Shown here piece by piece: positions 25,817 through 35,767 of a stretch of 64,000 bases of DNA. A program made the translations under genes and the position numbers. Source of the stretch: Prolixibacteraceae bacterium UBA1413 (lineage in GTDB: Bacteria; Bacteroidota; Bacteroidia; Bacteroidales; Prolixibacteraceae); contig DBPT01000011.1 of assembly GCA_002304925.1 (NCBI GenBank), positions 9,626 through 73,625 of the forward strand. The letters are read 5' to 3'. The number at the start of each line of letters is the position of its first letter. Position 1 is the first letter of the stretch. The notes beneath the pieces are model-generated. The model saw only the letters and a list, made by a program, of their open reading frames with translations. It ran no database searches and had not been told where the DNA came from.

Positions 25817-28615
25817 ATGAAACAATTTCACAACATATTTATACAATTTCGTATACAATCGAAGACTGCTCTTTGCCGCCCTTTCATTACGGATAACCTT
25901 CCTTCCGGATTAAGGATTATCATCCTCCTGCTTGTTTTATCCATGTCGGTCCCGGTCTATGCACAGGACTATCTCCACCGGTCAGGAAGGTATATCTATG
26001 ACGGATCGGGCAAAGAAGTCATATTAAGGGGTATCGGAACAGGGAACTGGATGTTGCAGGAAGGTTACATGATGCAGACATCGGAAGTGGCGGGATCACA
26101 GCATGAATTCAGGGCTAAACTGGAAGCCATAATAGGGGAGGAAAAAACCGCCGCCTTCTATGAGGAATGGCTTACTTCCCACTTTGGAAGGGCCGATGTC
26201 GATTCTATGAAATCCTGGGGGTTCAACAGTGTAAGAGTGGCTATGCATTACATATGGTTTACACCCCCTGTCGGGGAGGAACCTGTTGCCGGAGAAATCA
26301 CCTGGACCGAGAAAGGGTTTGCCCTCATCGACTCATTGCTGGATTGGTGCGGCGATAACGAGATGTACCTGATCCTGGATCTCCACGGAGCTCCAGGGGG
26401 ACAGGGGAAAGATTCCAATATTTCCGATTATGATCCTTCAAAACCTTCCTTGTGGGAAAGCCAGGCTAACAAGGATAAAACCATAGCCTTGTGGAAAAAA
26501 CTGGCTGAACGATACTGTAACGAACCCTGGATCGGGGGATATGACCTGATCAATGAGACCAACTGGACTTTTCCGGAAGGGAACAACTCAAAGCTCAGAG
26601 AATTGATGGTTAATATCACCAAAGCCATCAGGGAGGTGGATAAAAACCACCTGATCTTTATTGAAGGAAACGGATTTGCCAACGATTTTTCGGGGCTCAC
26701 CCCGCCCTGGGACTCCAACATGGCCTATAGCTTCCACAAATACTGGAACTATAATACAACGGAATCGATCAATTTTGCCTTAAACCTCAGAAACAGCTAC
26801 AACATACCCATCTGGCTGGGAGAAACCGGTGAAAACTCCAATGTCTGGTTCACCAGCCTGATCGAATTGTGTGAAAAAAACCGGATAGGGTGGTCCTGGT
26901 GGCCGGTAAAAAAGCCGGGAATCAACAATCCGCTAAGTGTTTCTGTCAACGAATCATATACCCGGCTGGTGAATTACTGGAAAGGCCAGGCCTCAAATCC
27001 GGGTGCCGATGCCGCTTTTGAAGCGGTGATGCAGTTCGCCCGGAACCACCGCATCGAAAATTGTGAATTCCGGAAAGACGTCGTGGATGCAATGATCAGA
27101 CAGCCGCATACCGTGGAGACCATCCCTTTTTCCCGGGTGCAGGCCGGAGAACCGGTCTTTGCCGTGAATTACGATCTCGGGAGAAACGGATTTGCCTATT
27201 TTGACAACGATACGGCTGACTTTCATGGTAGCACGGGAGAATTTATCAACTGGAACCAGGGGTGGAGTTACCGGAACGATGGCGTGGATATTGAAAAATG
27301 CACCGACATCCCGATATCCAACGGGTATAATGTGGGATGGACCGGCGATCAGGAATGGATGGAATATACCATCAGCATTGATTCGACCGCGGCCTATACC
27401 TTCAATATCCGCTCCGCTTCCGGATCGGGCGGATCCCGGATCCTTCTGAAACTTGACGGGACTCCAATCACCCCGGTGATCAGCCTTCCCGCAACCGGAG
27501 GATGGCAAAAATGGCAGACCACCATTTTTAAATCAGTCATCCTTCCCCGGGGAAACCAGAAAATTCGCTTTGTCTTTGAAAAAGGGGGATCCAATCTGAA
27601 TTACTTTTCATTTACCGATCCGATGAGCAGCCAAACCGTTCCGTTTAACCTGATCTTTACGGAATCAGCTGCCGACGGGAACAGCATCCTGCTTACCTTC
27701 AACAAACCGGTCACCTCACATCAGGAGGAAATTCTTCCCGGTGATTTCACAGTGACCTGCGATAATATTCCCGTCAGGGTGACTTCCGTGGGAAATGGGG
27801 GGGACACTGGTCAGACCCTTGTTCTGCACCTCTCAGAGACTCTGTATTACGGCGGAGTCATCAGGCTTTCCTATCTTGGCAATGACATTCAAAGTGCCGG
27901 TCAGCCAGTGGAATCAATTGCCAATGTCGCCGTCATCAACAGACTCCCGGTACGGTTCACCCTCCCGGGCCGGATTCAGTCCGAAGATTTTGCCGTAAAC
28001 AACGGGCTGGTATCGGAAAAATGTTCCGACACCGGAGGAGGATGGGATATGGGATATGCTTCTCCGGGCGACTACCTGGATTACCGGGTTTACGTTCCGG
28101 AAGCAGGGAAGTACATCTTCTCTTTCAGGGTCGCCACCATCCGCGCCGCCAGCCAGTTGATCATCATGGCGGGGGAAGATAACAGCTTTACCAGCCTTGA
28201 CACCCTGAATATTACGTCAACTGGGGGCTGGCAAACCTGGAAAACCCTGTCAACGGAACTCCATCTCCCCAAAGGAAGGTATATGCTCCGTATGTTTGTG
28301 AAATCAGGTGAATTTAATACCAACTGGTTCCAGGCCGACTATGGAACTTCCGTAAAGAGCAACCTCCGGCCACCGGCACTGGTTTGTTATCCCAATCCGG
28401 CAAAAAGCTTTACGGTTTTAAAGATGCCGGATGACGGCACCGGCAATGAGGAAATTACAGTATTCAACGGCATCGGCCAACCGGTGAAAAAATTCTGGTC
28501 AGAAAGGGAGGAAGAGGTGGTCATCGACACGTCAGGGCTGCCCGGGGGGATCTATTTCGTTGAGGTAAGAAATCCCGCTCTTATTTATCCGCTTATCAGG
28601 CTGATCATTCCGTAA
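25817..28615 (+). CDS. Secreted GH5 glycosidase with two CBM6-like modules and T9SS sorting domain
   Basis: The 932-residue enzyme has an unusually long N-region before the hydrophobic signal (residues 33-50, ending 'VYAQ'). Residues 55-400 are a GH5 (clan GH-A) domain with 'YDLINETNW' (Glu247, acid/base), 'PIWLGETGEN' (Glu336, nucleophile) and 'DLHGAPGGQGKDSN'. The last resembles the beta-1,3-exoglucanase-like GH5 branch. Two CBM6-like modules follow (about 440-600, 'GYNVGWTGDQEWMEYTIS', and 710-850, 'DMGYASPGDYLDYRV'), separated by an Ig-like linker. The C-terminus is a T9SS sorting domain ('VCYPNPAKSFTVLKM', 'LPGGIYFVEV'). It lies 27 bp after the CotH gene and probably shares its transcript. 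Beta-glucan is the likely substrate. Confidence 0.87.
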   Translation: MKQFHNIFIQFRIQSKTALCRPFITDNLPSGLRIIILLLVLSMSVPVYAQDYLHRSGRYIYDGSGKEVILRGIGTGNWMLQEGYMMQTSEVAGSQHEFRAKLEAIIGEEKTAAFYEEWLTSHFGRADVDSMKSWGFNSVRVAMHYIWFTPPVGEEPVAGEITWTEKGFALIDSLLDWCGDNEMYLILDLHGAPGGQGKDSNISDYDPSKPSLWESQANKDKTIALWKKLAERYCNEPWIGGYDLINETNWTFPEGNNSKLRELMVNITKAIREVDKNHLIFIEGNGFANDFSGLTPPWDSNMAYSFHKYWNYNTTESINFALNLRNSYNIPIWLGETGENSNVWFTSLIELCEKNRIGWSWWPVKKPGINNPLSVSVNESYTRLVNYWKGQASNPGADAAFEAVMQFARNHRIENCEFRKDVVDAMIRQPHTVETIPFSRVQAGEPVFAVNYDLGRNGFAYFDNDTADFHGSTGEFINWNQGWSYRNDGVDIEKCTDIPISNGYNVGWTGDQEWMEYTISIDSTAAYTFNIRSASGSGGSRILLKLDGTPITPVISLPATGGWQKWQTTIFKSVILPRGNQKIRFVFEKGGSNLNYFSFTDPMSSQTVPFNLIFTESAADGNSILLTFNKPVTSHQEEILPGDFTVTCDNIPVRVTSVGNGGDTGQTLVLHLSETLYYGGVIRLSYLGNDIQSAGQPVESIANVAVINRLPVRFTLPGRIQSEDFAVNNGLVSEKCSDTGGGWDMGYASPGDYLDYRVYVPEAGKYIFSFRVATIRAASQLIIMAGEDNSFTSLDTLNITSTGGWQTWKTLSTELHLPKGRYMLRMFVKSGEFNTNWFQADYGTSVKSNLRPPALVCYPNPAKSFTVLKMPDDGTGNEEITVFNGIGQPVKKFWSEREEEVVIDTSGLPGGIYFVEVRNPALIYPLIRLIIP

Positions 28616-28764
28616 AATCTGGAAAAGCCATCGGGAGGAAGGGTATCATCTTCATATTTAATCCTTTAATTTCTTCGGAATCGCAGAAAAAAGGAACACT
28701 TAAAAATATGTTATTTGTGTTAAATTTTATTAAATTGCGCAGGCTGATTTCTCACGCAATATTT

Positions 28765-28772
28765 TAAATTTG
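28765..28772 (+). promoter_or_regulatory. -7 box of the fasciclin/SusCD operon
   Basis: TAAATTTG is a full TAnnTTTG match starting 31 bases before the ATG at 28796, the standard spacing in this window. A TTG at 28735-28737 is too far upstream (27 bp gap) to be a normal -33 element. Confidence 0.55.
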
Positions 28773-28795
28773 TTCTGATCTAAATTTCATAACCT

Positions 28796-31042
28796 ATGAA
28801 AAAGATTTTACGACTAATACTGGCATTCATAGTGGTTGCCGGTCTATCTGGAATATCAGGCTGCACCGAAGATCATCAGGAGCGGTTTGAAGAACCCCCG
28901 TGGCTGGGAGGTTCCAGTATTGAGATCTTGCAGGAGAGGGGAAAATACAACATCTTCCTCAGCCTGATGGAAAAGGCCAATTATTATGAACCTGTTTCCA
29001 AACAGCTCTTCACGCTGTTTGTTCCAAGTGATTCGGCCTTTAATGCCTATTTCAAATCGGTCGGGATAAATTCTGTAGATGATCTAACCAAAGAAGAGGC
29101 GGTCGAGATCTTTACACTTCATGTATTGAGGAATCCACTGTCAAGGTTCCAGTTGGTTTATGAATATGCGTGGAACGAATTGCAGGGGCCCAAAGGGGAA
29201 TATGCCTCCCTTTACCACAGAAAATTGACGTCCAGTACTACTATTCCCTATTCCGAAAAGATCAACTACCTTCCGGGAAGAATCGGTGAAACGGTCCTGG
29301 TCTTTACCGACAACAAATATGTTCCGCTGTGGACTGCGGAATGGTTCAACGACTATGGCGGTGCTGAAGACGGCTCTGACTATTTGTTTATGTATCCCAG
29401 AAGTACGTGGAGAAAAGGGTATACCAGCAATCTGAAAGGGATGAACTGGCACAGCGCCATGGTGATCCCCAATCCGGAGATCCCCGATGAACTGGAAGTC
29501 CGAACGGCCAGCGGATTCATCTATTTTCTCGACAGGGTGGTTCCCCCCATGCCGACCATCGACCAGTACCTGAAGGATAATCCTCAGAAATTCGGTTTGT
29601 ATTACGATATTCTGCAACGGTTCGCCACCTATCCCAGCACCAGGGTGGATGAACAAAAAAGGGTGTTGTATAAAAAATCATATGACCTGATCTCTGACCT
29701 TGCCCTGGAAAGGGGGCCTTCAACAGATCCGGCGGTACCTCCGCAGAATATGTGGACGGCCTTTGTGCCGACGAACGATGTTTTGCAGACCTATCTTGAC
29801 AATACCGTATTAAAATATTATTCATCTATCGACAGTGCTCCCAGGGTCACCTTGTACTACATCCTGCAGACACAACTCTCTGCCAACGTGGCCCTTCTCT
29901 CCAAAATGGAAAAAAGTTACTTTAATTTCTTTGGTGATGACACTGAAGTATCCCGTGCCGATATTGCGGACAGTTATGTGTGCAGCAACGGAGTGGTTTA
30001 CGAATCAAAACGGGTGCTTGAACCCAATGTCTTTACCTGTGTGCCGGGAGAGCTTTTTATCAACAAGGATTATTCAACCCTGTTGTTTGTGCTCGACAAG
30101 GCTGGTATGCTCTCTTCCCTGGCAAATCCTGAATCCAACGTTACCCTTTTTGCCGCGACGAACGAAAAGCTGGAGGAATATGGCATCCGGTACAATGCCA
30201 CCAACGATGTCATTGAAAACCGGGGACCCGTCGATGGGATCTGGCGAACGATGAATACCCTGGAACTGGAGACCTTTGCCCAGGATCAGATCCACAAGGG
30301 ATTGCTCACCGATCTGGGCGGCCCGGGTGGTTTTGCGGAAATGCTCTCCCAGAATTACATCTATTACGGCGGGAACCAGGTATACGCAGCTGAAAACCAG
30401 GCCACAAATGCAATCGCAAACGTCCAGGAAGTTATCCGGAACGAACGCAACGGATTTTTGGTCAAGGTGGATAAACCCATTGAATCGCGGGTGGTGATGG
30501 GCCGGGTACTCTCCGGGCAGTTCTCGAACTCCGTCGACTTTTCAGATCCCGATCTCTCGGAATTTTCTAAGCTGCTGGTCAGCGCCAATATGCTGGATGC
30601 CCGTTTCAGGGATGCAACCACAAAAGAGAATATCCCCAACCTGAAGTTCCTGGCAGCATACAAAAAATGGACCGCCTTTATTCCCACCAACGAAGCCATG
30701 GCCAAAGCGCGGGCCGAAGGAATCATTCCTCCAGGCTGGCCGAAAACAACGACCGGCAGGGATTCCGTCAACAATTTCCTCAAATACCACTTTGTGATTA
30801 ACAACGTCATCTTTGACGACGGGAAGGCTTCAGGAATATTTGACACTTATTTCACTTACAAAGATCCGCTTGATGCAACAAAAACACTGAACGCCAAGAT
30901 AGAAATTATGAATTCGCCAAACAATCTTTCGATAAAGGATAATTCGGGACAGATTGTTCAGGTTGATCATGCAAACGCCAACATACTGGTGAGAAAAGGC
31001 GTGATTCATAAAATCAATACCGTACTTAATTTTTACAACTAG
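28796..31042 (+). CDS. Fasciclin-domain lipoprotein with about four FAS1 repeats
   Basis: The 748-residue lipoprotein has lipobox 'GISGC' (Cys23). Four FAS1 (fasciclin) units are visible from their hallmark 'FxPT/SDxAF' sites: 'LFVPSDSAFNAYF' near 82, 'AFVPTNDVLQTYL' near 320, 'LFAATNEKLEEYG' near 450, and 'AFIPTNEAMAKAR' near 625. Each ends with an 'H...NG/KGVIHxI' type motif, the last being 'RKGVIHKINTVL'. FAS1 domains mediate adhesion or ligand binding. It is the first gene of a six-gene operon and 21 bp upstream of a susC homologue, which suggests a surface partner for the SusCD complex. Confidence 0.88.
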   Translation: MKKILRLILAFIVVAGLSGISGCTEDHQERFEEPPWLGGSSIEILQERGKYNIFLSLMEKANYYEPVSKQLFTLFVPSDSAFNAYFKSVGINSVDDLTKEEAVEIFTLHVLRNPLSRFQLVYEYAWNELQGPKGEYASLYHRKLTSSTTIPYSEKINYLPGRIGETVLVFTDNKYVPLWTAEWFNDYGGAEDGSDYLFMYPRSTWRKGYTSNLKGMNWHSAMVIPNPEIPDELEVRTASGFIYFLDRVVPPMPTIDQYLKDNPQKFGLYYDILQRFATYPSTRVDEQKRVLYKKSYDLISDLALERGPSTDPAVPPQNMWTAFVPTNDVLQTYLDNTVLKYYSSIDSAPRVTLYYILQTQLSANVALLSKMEKSYFNFFGDDTEVSRADIADSYVCSNGVVYESKRVLEPNVFTCVPGELFINKDYSTLLFVLDKAGMLSSLANPESNVTLFAATNEKLEEYGIRYNATNDVIENRGPVDGIWRTMNTLELETFAQDQIHKGLLTDLGGPGGFAEMLSQNYIYYGGNQVYAAENQATNAIANVQEVIRNERNGFLVKVDKPIESRVVMGRVLSGQFSNSVDFSDPDLSEFSKLLVSANMLDARFRDATTKENIPNLKFLAAYKKWTAFIPTNEAMAKARAEGIIPPGWPKTTTGRDSVNNFLKYHFVINNVIFDDGKASGIFDTYFTYKDPLDATKTLNAKIEIMNSPNNLSIKDNSGQIVQVDHANANILVRKGVIHKINTVLNFYN

Positions 31043-31063
31043 TTAAATCTAACCAGATCTGCA

Positions 31064-34000
31064 ATGAAAAAAAACATATTGCCTGCAATTTTACTTGCAT
31101 GCTTGTTGTCAGGATTTTACAAAACACATGGTCAGTCAGCGATCGTCCAGGGGAAAATTATAGATGCCGAAACCAAGGAAACACTCGTTTCGGTCAACAT
31201 TGTTGAGATTGATAAAAATGGCAGGTTTATCACGGGGGCTACTTCCGATTTCAACGGCAACTATGTGATTAAAGTCACCGACGTCAACAATCCCTTACAG
31301 GTATCTTTCATCGGCTACAAAAAACAGAATTTCAAGGTCGAAGGCCGGACAAAAATAGACATCGAGCTTGAACCGGAGGCGATTTCCGTTGAAGATGTGG
31401 TCGTGGTAGGTGCAAAAATGGGGCACGACGGATTTACGCAGGTACGCGACAGGGCAACGTCGGTACAGCGTATTGAATTCCTCGACATGAAATCGGTCAT
31501 GTCCACCACGGTGGAAGACATGTTGCAGGGGCGTCTGGGGAATGTCGACATCACCTCTATTTCGGGAGACCCCGGATCCGGTCTGAACATCAGAATCCGC
31601 GGAACAGCCTCCCTGAATGCCCAAAACCAACCACTGATCGTCGTTAACGGAATCCCTTATGATGCCAATCTCGGAGGTATTGACCTTGCCAGCGCTGATA
31701 TTGAAAAATTCGGCAACCTGATCGACGTCTCTCCCGAAGACATTGAATCCATTGAAGTTCTCAAAGATGCGGCCTCCACGGCGGTATGGGGTTCAAGAGC
31801 CTCCAACGGGGTGCTGATGATCAAAACCAAACGGGGTTCCAAGTCCAAACCCATTTTTGAATATACCACAAAATTCAGCTCCTCACACGAGCCCAAACCC
31901 ATCCCCATGCTCGACGGGGCCGGGTACGCACGGCTCATTTCGGAAGCTTATTTCAATGTGAGCCGGAATACGTTTATGGCAACCGATAACTATAAACAGA
32001 TTGCCTTTGACCCTGAATGGGAAGAGTATTACAACTACTCCCAAAATACGGACTGGATAAAAGAGATCACCCAGGTAGCCTATACCCAGGAACACAACTT
32101 CTCGGTCAGAGGCGGCGGTGATAAGTCGAAATACAACATGTCCATCGGTTATAACGACGAAGGCGGGACCACCATCGGAAACAACCTGAAAAAGCTTAAC
32201 CTCCGCAGCTCTCTTGACTACGACCTCTCCACCAAGCTCCAATTCAGGTCCGACATTATGTTCACCCGCTATGACCAGGAAAACAACTATGGAGGCGACG
32301 TCAGGGGGGTTGCATACCGCAAAATGCCGAACCTCTCCGTTTATGACCGGGATACCCTGGGCAATCACTATGGAGAATATTTCACTCCCGTTTCCACCCT
32401 GCAGGGCAACGCCCAGAGTGTTTTCAATCCGGTGGCCTATGCCAAACTGGGATCACAGAACCAGTTCAGGGACAACGCACGCGCGCTGTTTACGGTCAGG
32501 TACCTCATTACCCCCCGTATCATTTACAACTCCACCGTCACCCTTGACATTTTCGACAGCAAAACCAGCAGGTTCCTGCCGTACAAAGCTCTCGGCTTTG
32601 AACTCAACAATGACATCTCCAACCGTGCCGTAAATACATTTTCAAAACAAAGCTCCATTTATACGATCAACCAGCTTTTATACAGGCCTGATCTGGGAGA
32701 AATGCACGATCTGAACTTCATGACCCAGTTCGATACCGAGTCTTCCAACTCAAGATATTATAGCACAGAATCGAGCCAGTCGGCATCCCCTTTTCTTACT
32801 GAACCTGTCAATGACAAACGATTGGTCTCTTTCGGCGCCAGTTTGAATGAATACCGCTCCATGGGGCTTTTCTTTACAGGTACCTACAAGTATAAAGACC
32901 GGTACAGCCTGATGCTGGGCGCCAAATATGAAGGAAATTCAAAATTCAGCAAGGAGAGCCGATGGGGACTCTTCCCCACCTTTTCGGCCTTCTGGAGGAT
33001 ATCGGAAGAACCTTTTATGCAGAACGCCAAATTCATCAACGACCTGAGACTGAGGATCAGCTGGGGACAAAGCGGGAACTCGCCTTCCCAGAATTACCTC
33101 TATTACAATACTTACTCCGCGGGAACAAACATAGCCTATATGGATATGCAGGGCGTGCAGCCCAACGGACTGGAACTCACCAATCTGAAATGGGAAACCA
33201 TCGATCAGCTAAACCCCGGGATCTCTTTCACGGGTCATGATAACCGGCTGAACATTGAAATTGACTACTATACGAAAAAAACCCTCAACCTTTACCTGCA
33301 GGGTTCAGGAATCCCATATCATTCAGGATTCGGCAGTCTGAACCGCAATGACGGGGAAATGGAAAATGTTGGATTCGAGTTTCTGATTGACTACACTGTT
33401 GTTAAACGGAAAGACTGGTCTTTTAATTTCAACATGAACGTCTCGAGAAACGAGAACAAAGTGATCAGGCTTCCTGACAACTACAGCCTTGAATATGGCA
33501 ACATGCTTCAAAACGGGAATTACAAAATCAGCGTGGTTCCCGGACAAACCCTGGGGGGTTTTTTCGGGTATGAATACCTCGGAGTTTACAAATCAGATGC
33601 CGATGCCATAGTCAGGGACAAAGACGGAAATCCGGTTTACGGCTTCAACCTTGATGAACCGCTGACCATGATCATGGGCGGTCCCTCAGGTTATGTTTTC
33701 GAAGGCGGAGATGCCAAATACAAAGACCAGAATTATGACGGGAAAATTGATGAACTAGACCTGGTCTACCTGGGTGACCTGAATCCCGATTTTATGGGGG
33801 GAGCCGGCACCAGGCTCCAATACAAGGGCTTTATTTTCAATACCTTTTTCTACTATAAAGTGGGTCAGAAGATCATCAACCAAACCCGCATGGACACTGA
33901 AAAGATGTATAACTTCGACAACCAGAGCCTCGCTACCAACTGGCGCTGGAGAAGAGAGGGAGACGTAACCGACATGCCCCGGGCTCTGTACAATACGGGA

Positions 34001-34279
34001 TACAACTGGCTGGGATCGGACCGTTTTGTGGAAGATGGCTCCTATCTGCGTCTGAAATCGATTTCACTGAGTTATGTTTTCAATAAAAAAGCTACTGAGT
34101 GGCTGAATATCAGAGACATGAAACTTTTCTTTACCGCCTATAACCTGTATACCTGGACCAATTATTCAGGACAGGATCCCGACGTCGCGCCTCCTTCAAG
34201 GCCTGATTCCCTGCCCAAGGACTACAGCAAGACGCCTCCCGGAAGAAAGTATATGCTGGGTTTAAACATTACCTTCTAA
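31064..34279 (+). CDS. SusC/RagA-family TonB-linked outer membrane protein (1)
   Basis: The 1071-residue outer-membrane transporter has a signal peptide ending 'THGQ' (about residue 24). A carboxypeptidase-regulatory-like domain follows ('IVQGKIIDAETKETLVSVN'), then a plug domain with the SusC motif 'IRIRGTASLNAQNQPLIVVNGIPYD', split here as 'IRIRGTASL' and 'PLIVVNGIPYD', and 'IEVLKDAASTAVWGSRASNG'. The rest is a beta-barrel ending 'KYMLGLNITF'. SusC proteins import glycans or peptides delivered by their SusD lid. It lies 19 bp before susD-1, and the nearest upstream gene is a FAS1 lipoprotein. No glycosidase is in the operon, so the ligand is unknown. Confidence 0.95.
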   Translation: MKKNILPAILLACLLSGFYKTHGQSAIVQGKIIDAETKETLVSVNIVEIDKNGRFITGATSDFNGNYVIKVTDVNNPLQVSFIGYKKQNFKVEGRTKIDIELEPEAISVEDVVVVGAKMGHDGFTQVRDRATSVQRIEFLDMKSVMSTTVEDMLQGRLGNVDITSISGDPGSGLNIRIRGTASLNAQNQPLIVVNGIPYDANLGGIDLASADIEKFGNLIDVSPEDIESIEVLKDAASTAVWGSRASNGVLMIKTKRGSKSKPIFEYTTKFSSSHEPKPIPMLDGAGYARLISEAYFNVSRNTFMATDNYKQIAFDPEWEEYYNYSQNTDWIKEITQVAYTQEHNFSVRGGGDKSKYNMSIGYNDEGGTTIGNNLKKLNLRSSLDYDLSTKLQFRSDIMFTRYDQENNYGGDVRGVAYRKMPNLSVYDRDTLGNHYGEYFTPVSTLQGNAQSVFNPVAYAKLGSQNQFRDNARALFTVRYLITPRIIYNSTVTLDIFDSKTSRFLPYKALGFELNNDISNRAVNTFSKQSSIYTINQLLYRPDLGEMHDLNFMTQFDTESSNSRYYSTESSQSASPFLTEPVNDKRLVSFGASLNEYRSMGLFFTGTYKYKDRYSLMLGAKYEGNSKFSKESRWGLFPTFSAFWRISEEPFMQNAKFINDLRLRISWGQSGNSPSQNYLYYNTYSAGTNIAYMDMQGVQPNGLELTNLKWETIDQLNPGISFTGHDNRLNIEIDYYTKKTLNLYLQGSGIPYHSGFGSLNRNDGEMENVGFEFLIDYTVVKRKDWSFNFNMNVSRNENKVIRLPDNYSLEYGNMLQNGNYKISVVPGQTLGGFFGYEYLGVYKSDADAIVRDKDGNPVYGFNLDEPLTMIMGGPSGYVFEGGDAKYKDQNYDGKIDELDLVYLGDLNPDFMGGAGTRLQYKGFIFNTFFYYKVGQKIINQTRMDTEKMYNFDNQSLATNWRWRREGDVTDMPRALYNTGYNWLGSDRFVEDGSYLRLKSISLSYVFNKKATEWLNIRDMKLFFTAYNLYTWTNYSGQDPDVAPPSRPDSLPKDYSKTPPGRKYMLGLNITF

Positions 34280-34298
34280 TCTAAAAAACTTCAATGTC

Positions 34299-35750
34299 AT
34301 GAAAGAATATTCCAAATATCCGGTGAGAATCGCCCTTCTTCTGGCCATGGTCGTTTTTGTTGCCTGTAATGACTGGCTGACAGTTCCGCCGGCAAACAAC
34401 CTGATTAAAGAGAAATTCTGGAAGAAGACCGATGATGTGAACGGAGCATTGGCAGCCACTTACAATGCCATGCGGGATGCACATATGAATTCCCTGATCC
34501 TGGGTGAATGCCGCGCCGATCTGGTCAGTTTTTCGGGTAGTGTGTTTTACAATTACGCGCAAATTGCCGAAAGCAATATCAGCCCCACCAACGGAGCCGT
34601 TTCCTGGCAGGCTTATTACAAAGCCATTAACCTGGCCAATACCCTGATGCATTATAATAAAGAAGTGCATAAACTGGACAAGACCTTCACCAAGGACATC
34701 ATGGACGCAGTAGACGCCGAGGCCCTCTTTATCAGGTCTCTTGCCTACTTTTACCTGGTGCGGCTCTGGAAGGACGTACCCCTGGTACTGGAACCTTCCA
34801 TTTCAGACACCACCGATCTCTATTTACCAAAAAGTACTGAAAAAGTAGTCCTCGCCCAAGTCATCCAGGACCTTCTGAAAGCCAAAAATATGGCCTACAC
34901 CACGGAATTCAGGGGGACCGACTACTTCTACGGACGCGCCAACAAATTCTCCATCATGGCCCTCCTCGCTGATGTCTACCTGTGGAATGAACAGTACCAG
35001 GAAGCCGTCAACTACTGCGATTCGATCATCAACTCCGGTTTGTACGCACTGGAAGACAACAACAACTTTTTCAAGATCTATTATCCTGGGAACTCTCCAC
35101 TGGAGGCCATCATGGAGTTTCAGTATGATGACCGGCTTGAAGGGCAGAACAGCCCGATATACGACAACCTGATCACCACCTACGGAACAACCAACTGCGC
35201 CCTGAAAACGATGAAAACAAATACCCTGCTGAACAAGCAAGATGCCCGCAATTTTTCAGGGAAATCGGCAATCTGGAAATACCGGGGAAAAGATCAGCTG
35301 GGCCTTATTGAAAGAACGTCATCGGAAAGGGATGGCAACTGGATCATTTACCGGTTTGCCGATATTTTGCTGATAAAAGCGGAAGCCTGCATTGAACTTG
35401 GCCAGTTGGAAACCGCCAATACGCTGATCGGGGAAACATTGCTGAGAGCAGGGATGCCCTATGAACAAGTATACGATGTAAAAAGCCTCAGGACAGTCCT
35501 TTTGGATGAAAAAGGAAGGGAATTCCTGCTCGAGGGCAAGCGGTGGTTCGACATGCTCAGGGCTGCGAAAAGGAACAAGTTCCAAAATAAACAGATCATC
35601 ATTGAGATGATCCTCTCCGGGGCTGATGTCAAGCAGCAGGCAATCCTGAAAACCAAAGTTTACGATACCCTCAGCTACTATCTGCCCATTGCTGAACATG
35701 AACTGATTTATAACCAGAATCTGGTCCAGAATCCATATTATGACAAATAA
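34299..35750 (+). CDS. SusD/RagB-family lipoprotein (1)
   Basis: The 483-residue surface lipoprotein has lipobox 'VFVAC' (Cys24) and then 'DWLTVPPANN', where SusD proteins usually have 'LDxxP'. Helical TPR-like pairs follow ('RSLAYFYLVRLWKDVPLV', 'FSIMALLADVYLWNEQYQEAVNYC') with the conserved C-terminal 'RFADILLIKAEA' and 'EFLLEGKRWFDMLRAAKR'. It forms the lid of the SusC transporter encoded just upstream and binds the substrate. It ends 17 bp before the next fasciclin gene. Confidence 0.94.
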   Translation: MKEYSKYPVRIALLLAMVVFVACNDWLTVPPANNLIKEKFWKKTDDVNGALAATYNAMRDAHMNSLILGECRADLVSFSGSVFYNYAQIAESNISPTNGAVSWQAYYKAINLANTLMHYNKEVHKLDKTFTKDIMDAVDAEALFIRSLAYFYLVRLWKDVPLVLEPSISDTTDLYLPKSTEKVVLAQVIQDLLKAKNMAYTTEFRGTDYFYGRANKFSIMALLADVYLWNEQYQEAVNYCDSIINSGLYALEDNNNFFKIYYPGNSPLEAIMEFQYDDRLEGQNSPIYDNLITTYGTTNCALKTMKTNTLLNKQDARNFSGKSAIWKYRGKDQLGLIERTSSERDGNWIIYRFADILLIKAEACIELGQLETANTLIGETLLRAGMPYEQVYDVKSLRTVLLDEKGREFLLEGKRWFDMLRAAKRNKFQNKQIIIEMILSGADVKQQAILKTKVYDTLSYYLPIAEHELIYNQNLVQNPYYDK

Positions 35751-35767
35751 TTTAAAAGCATAATCCT

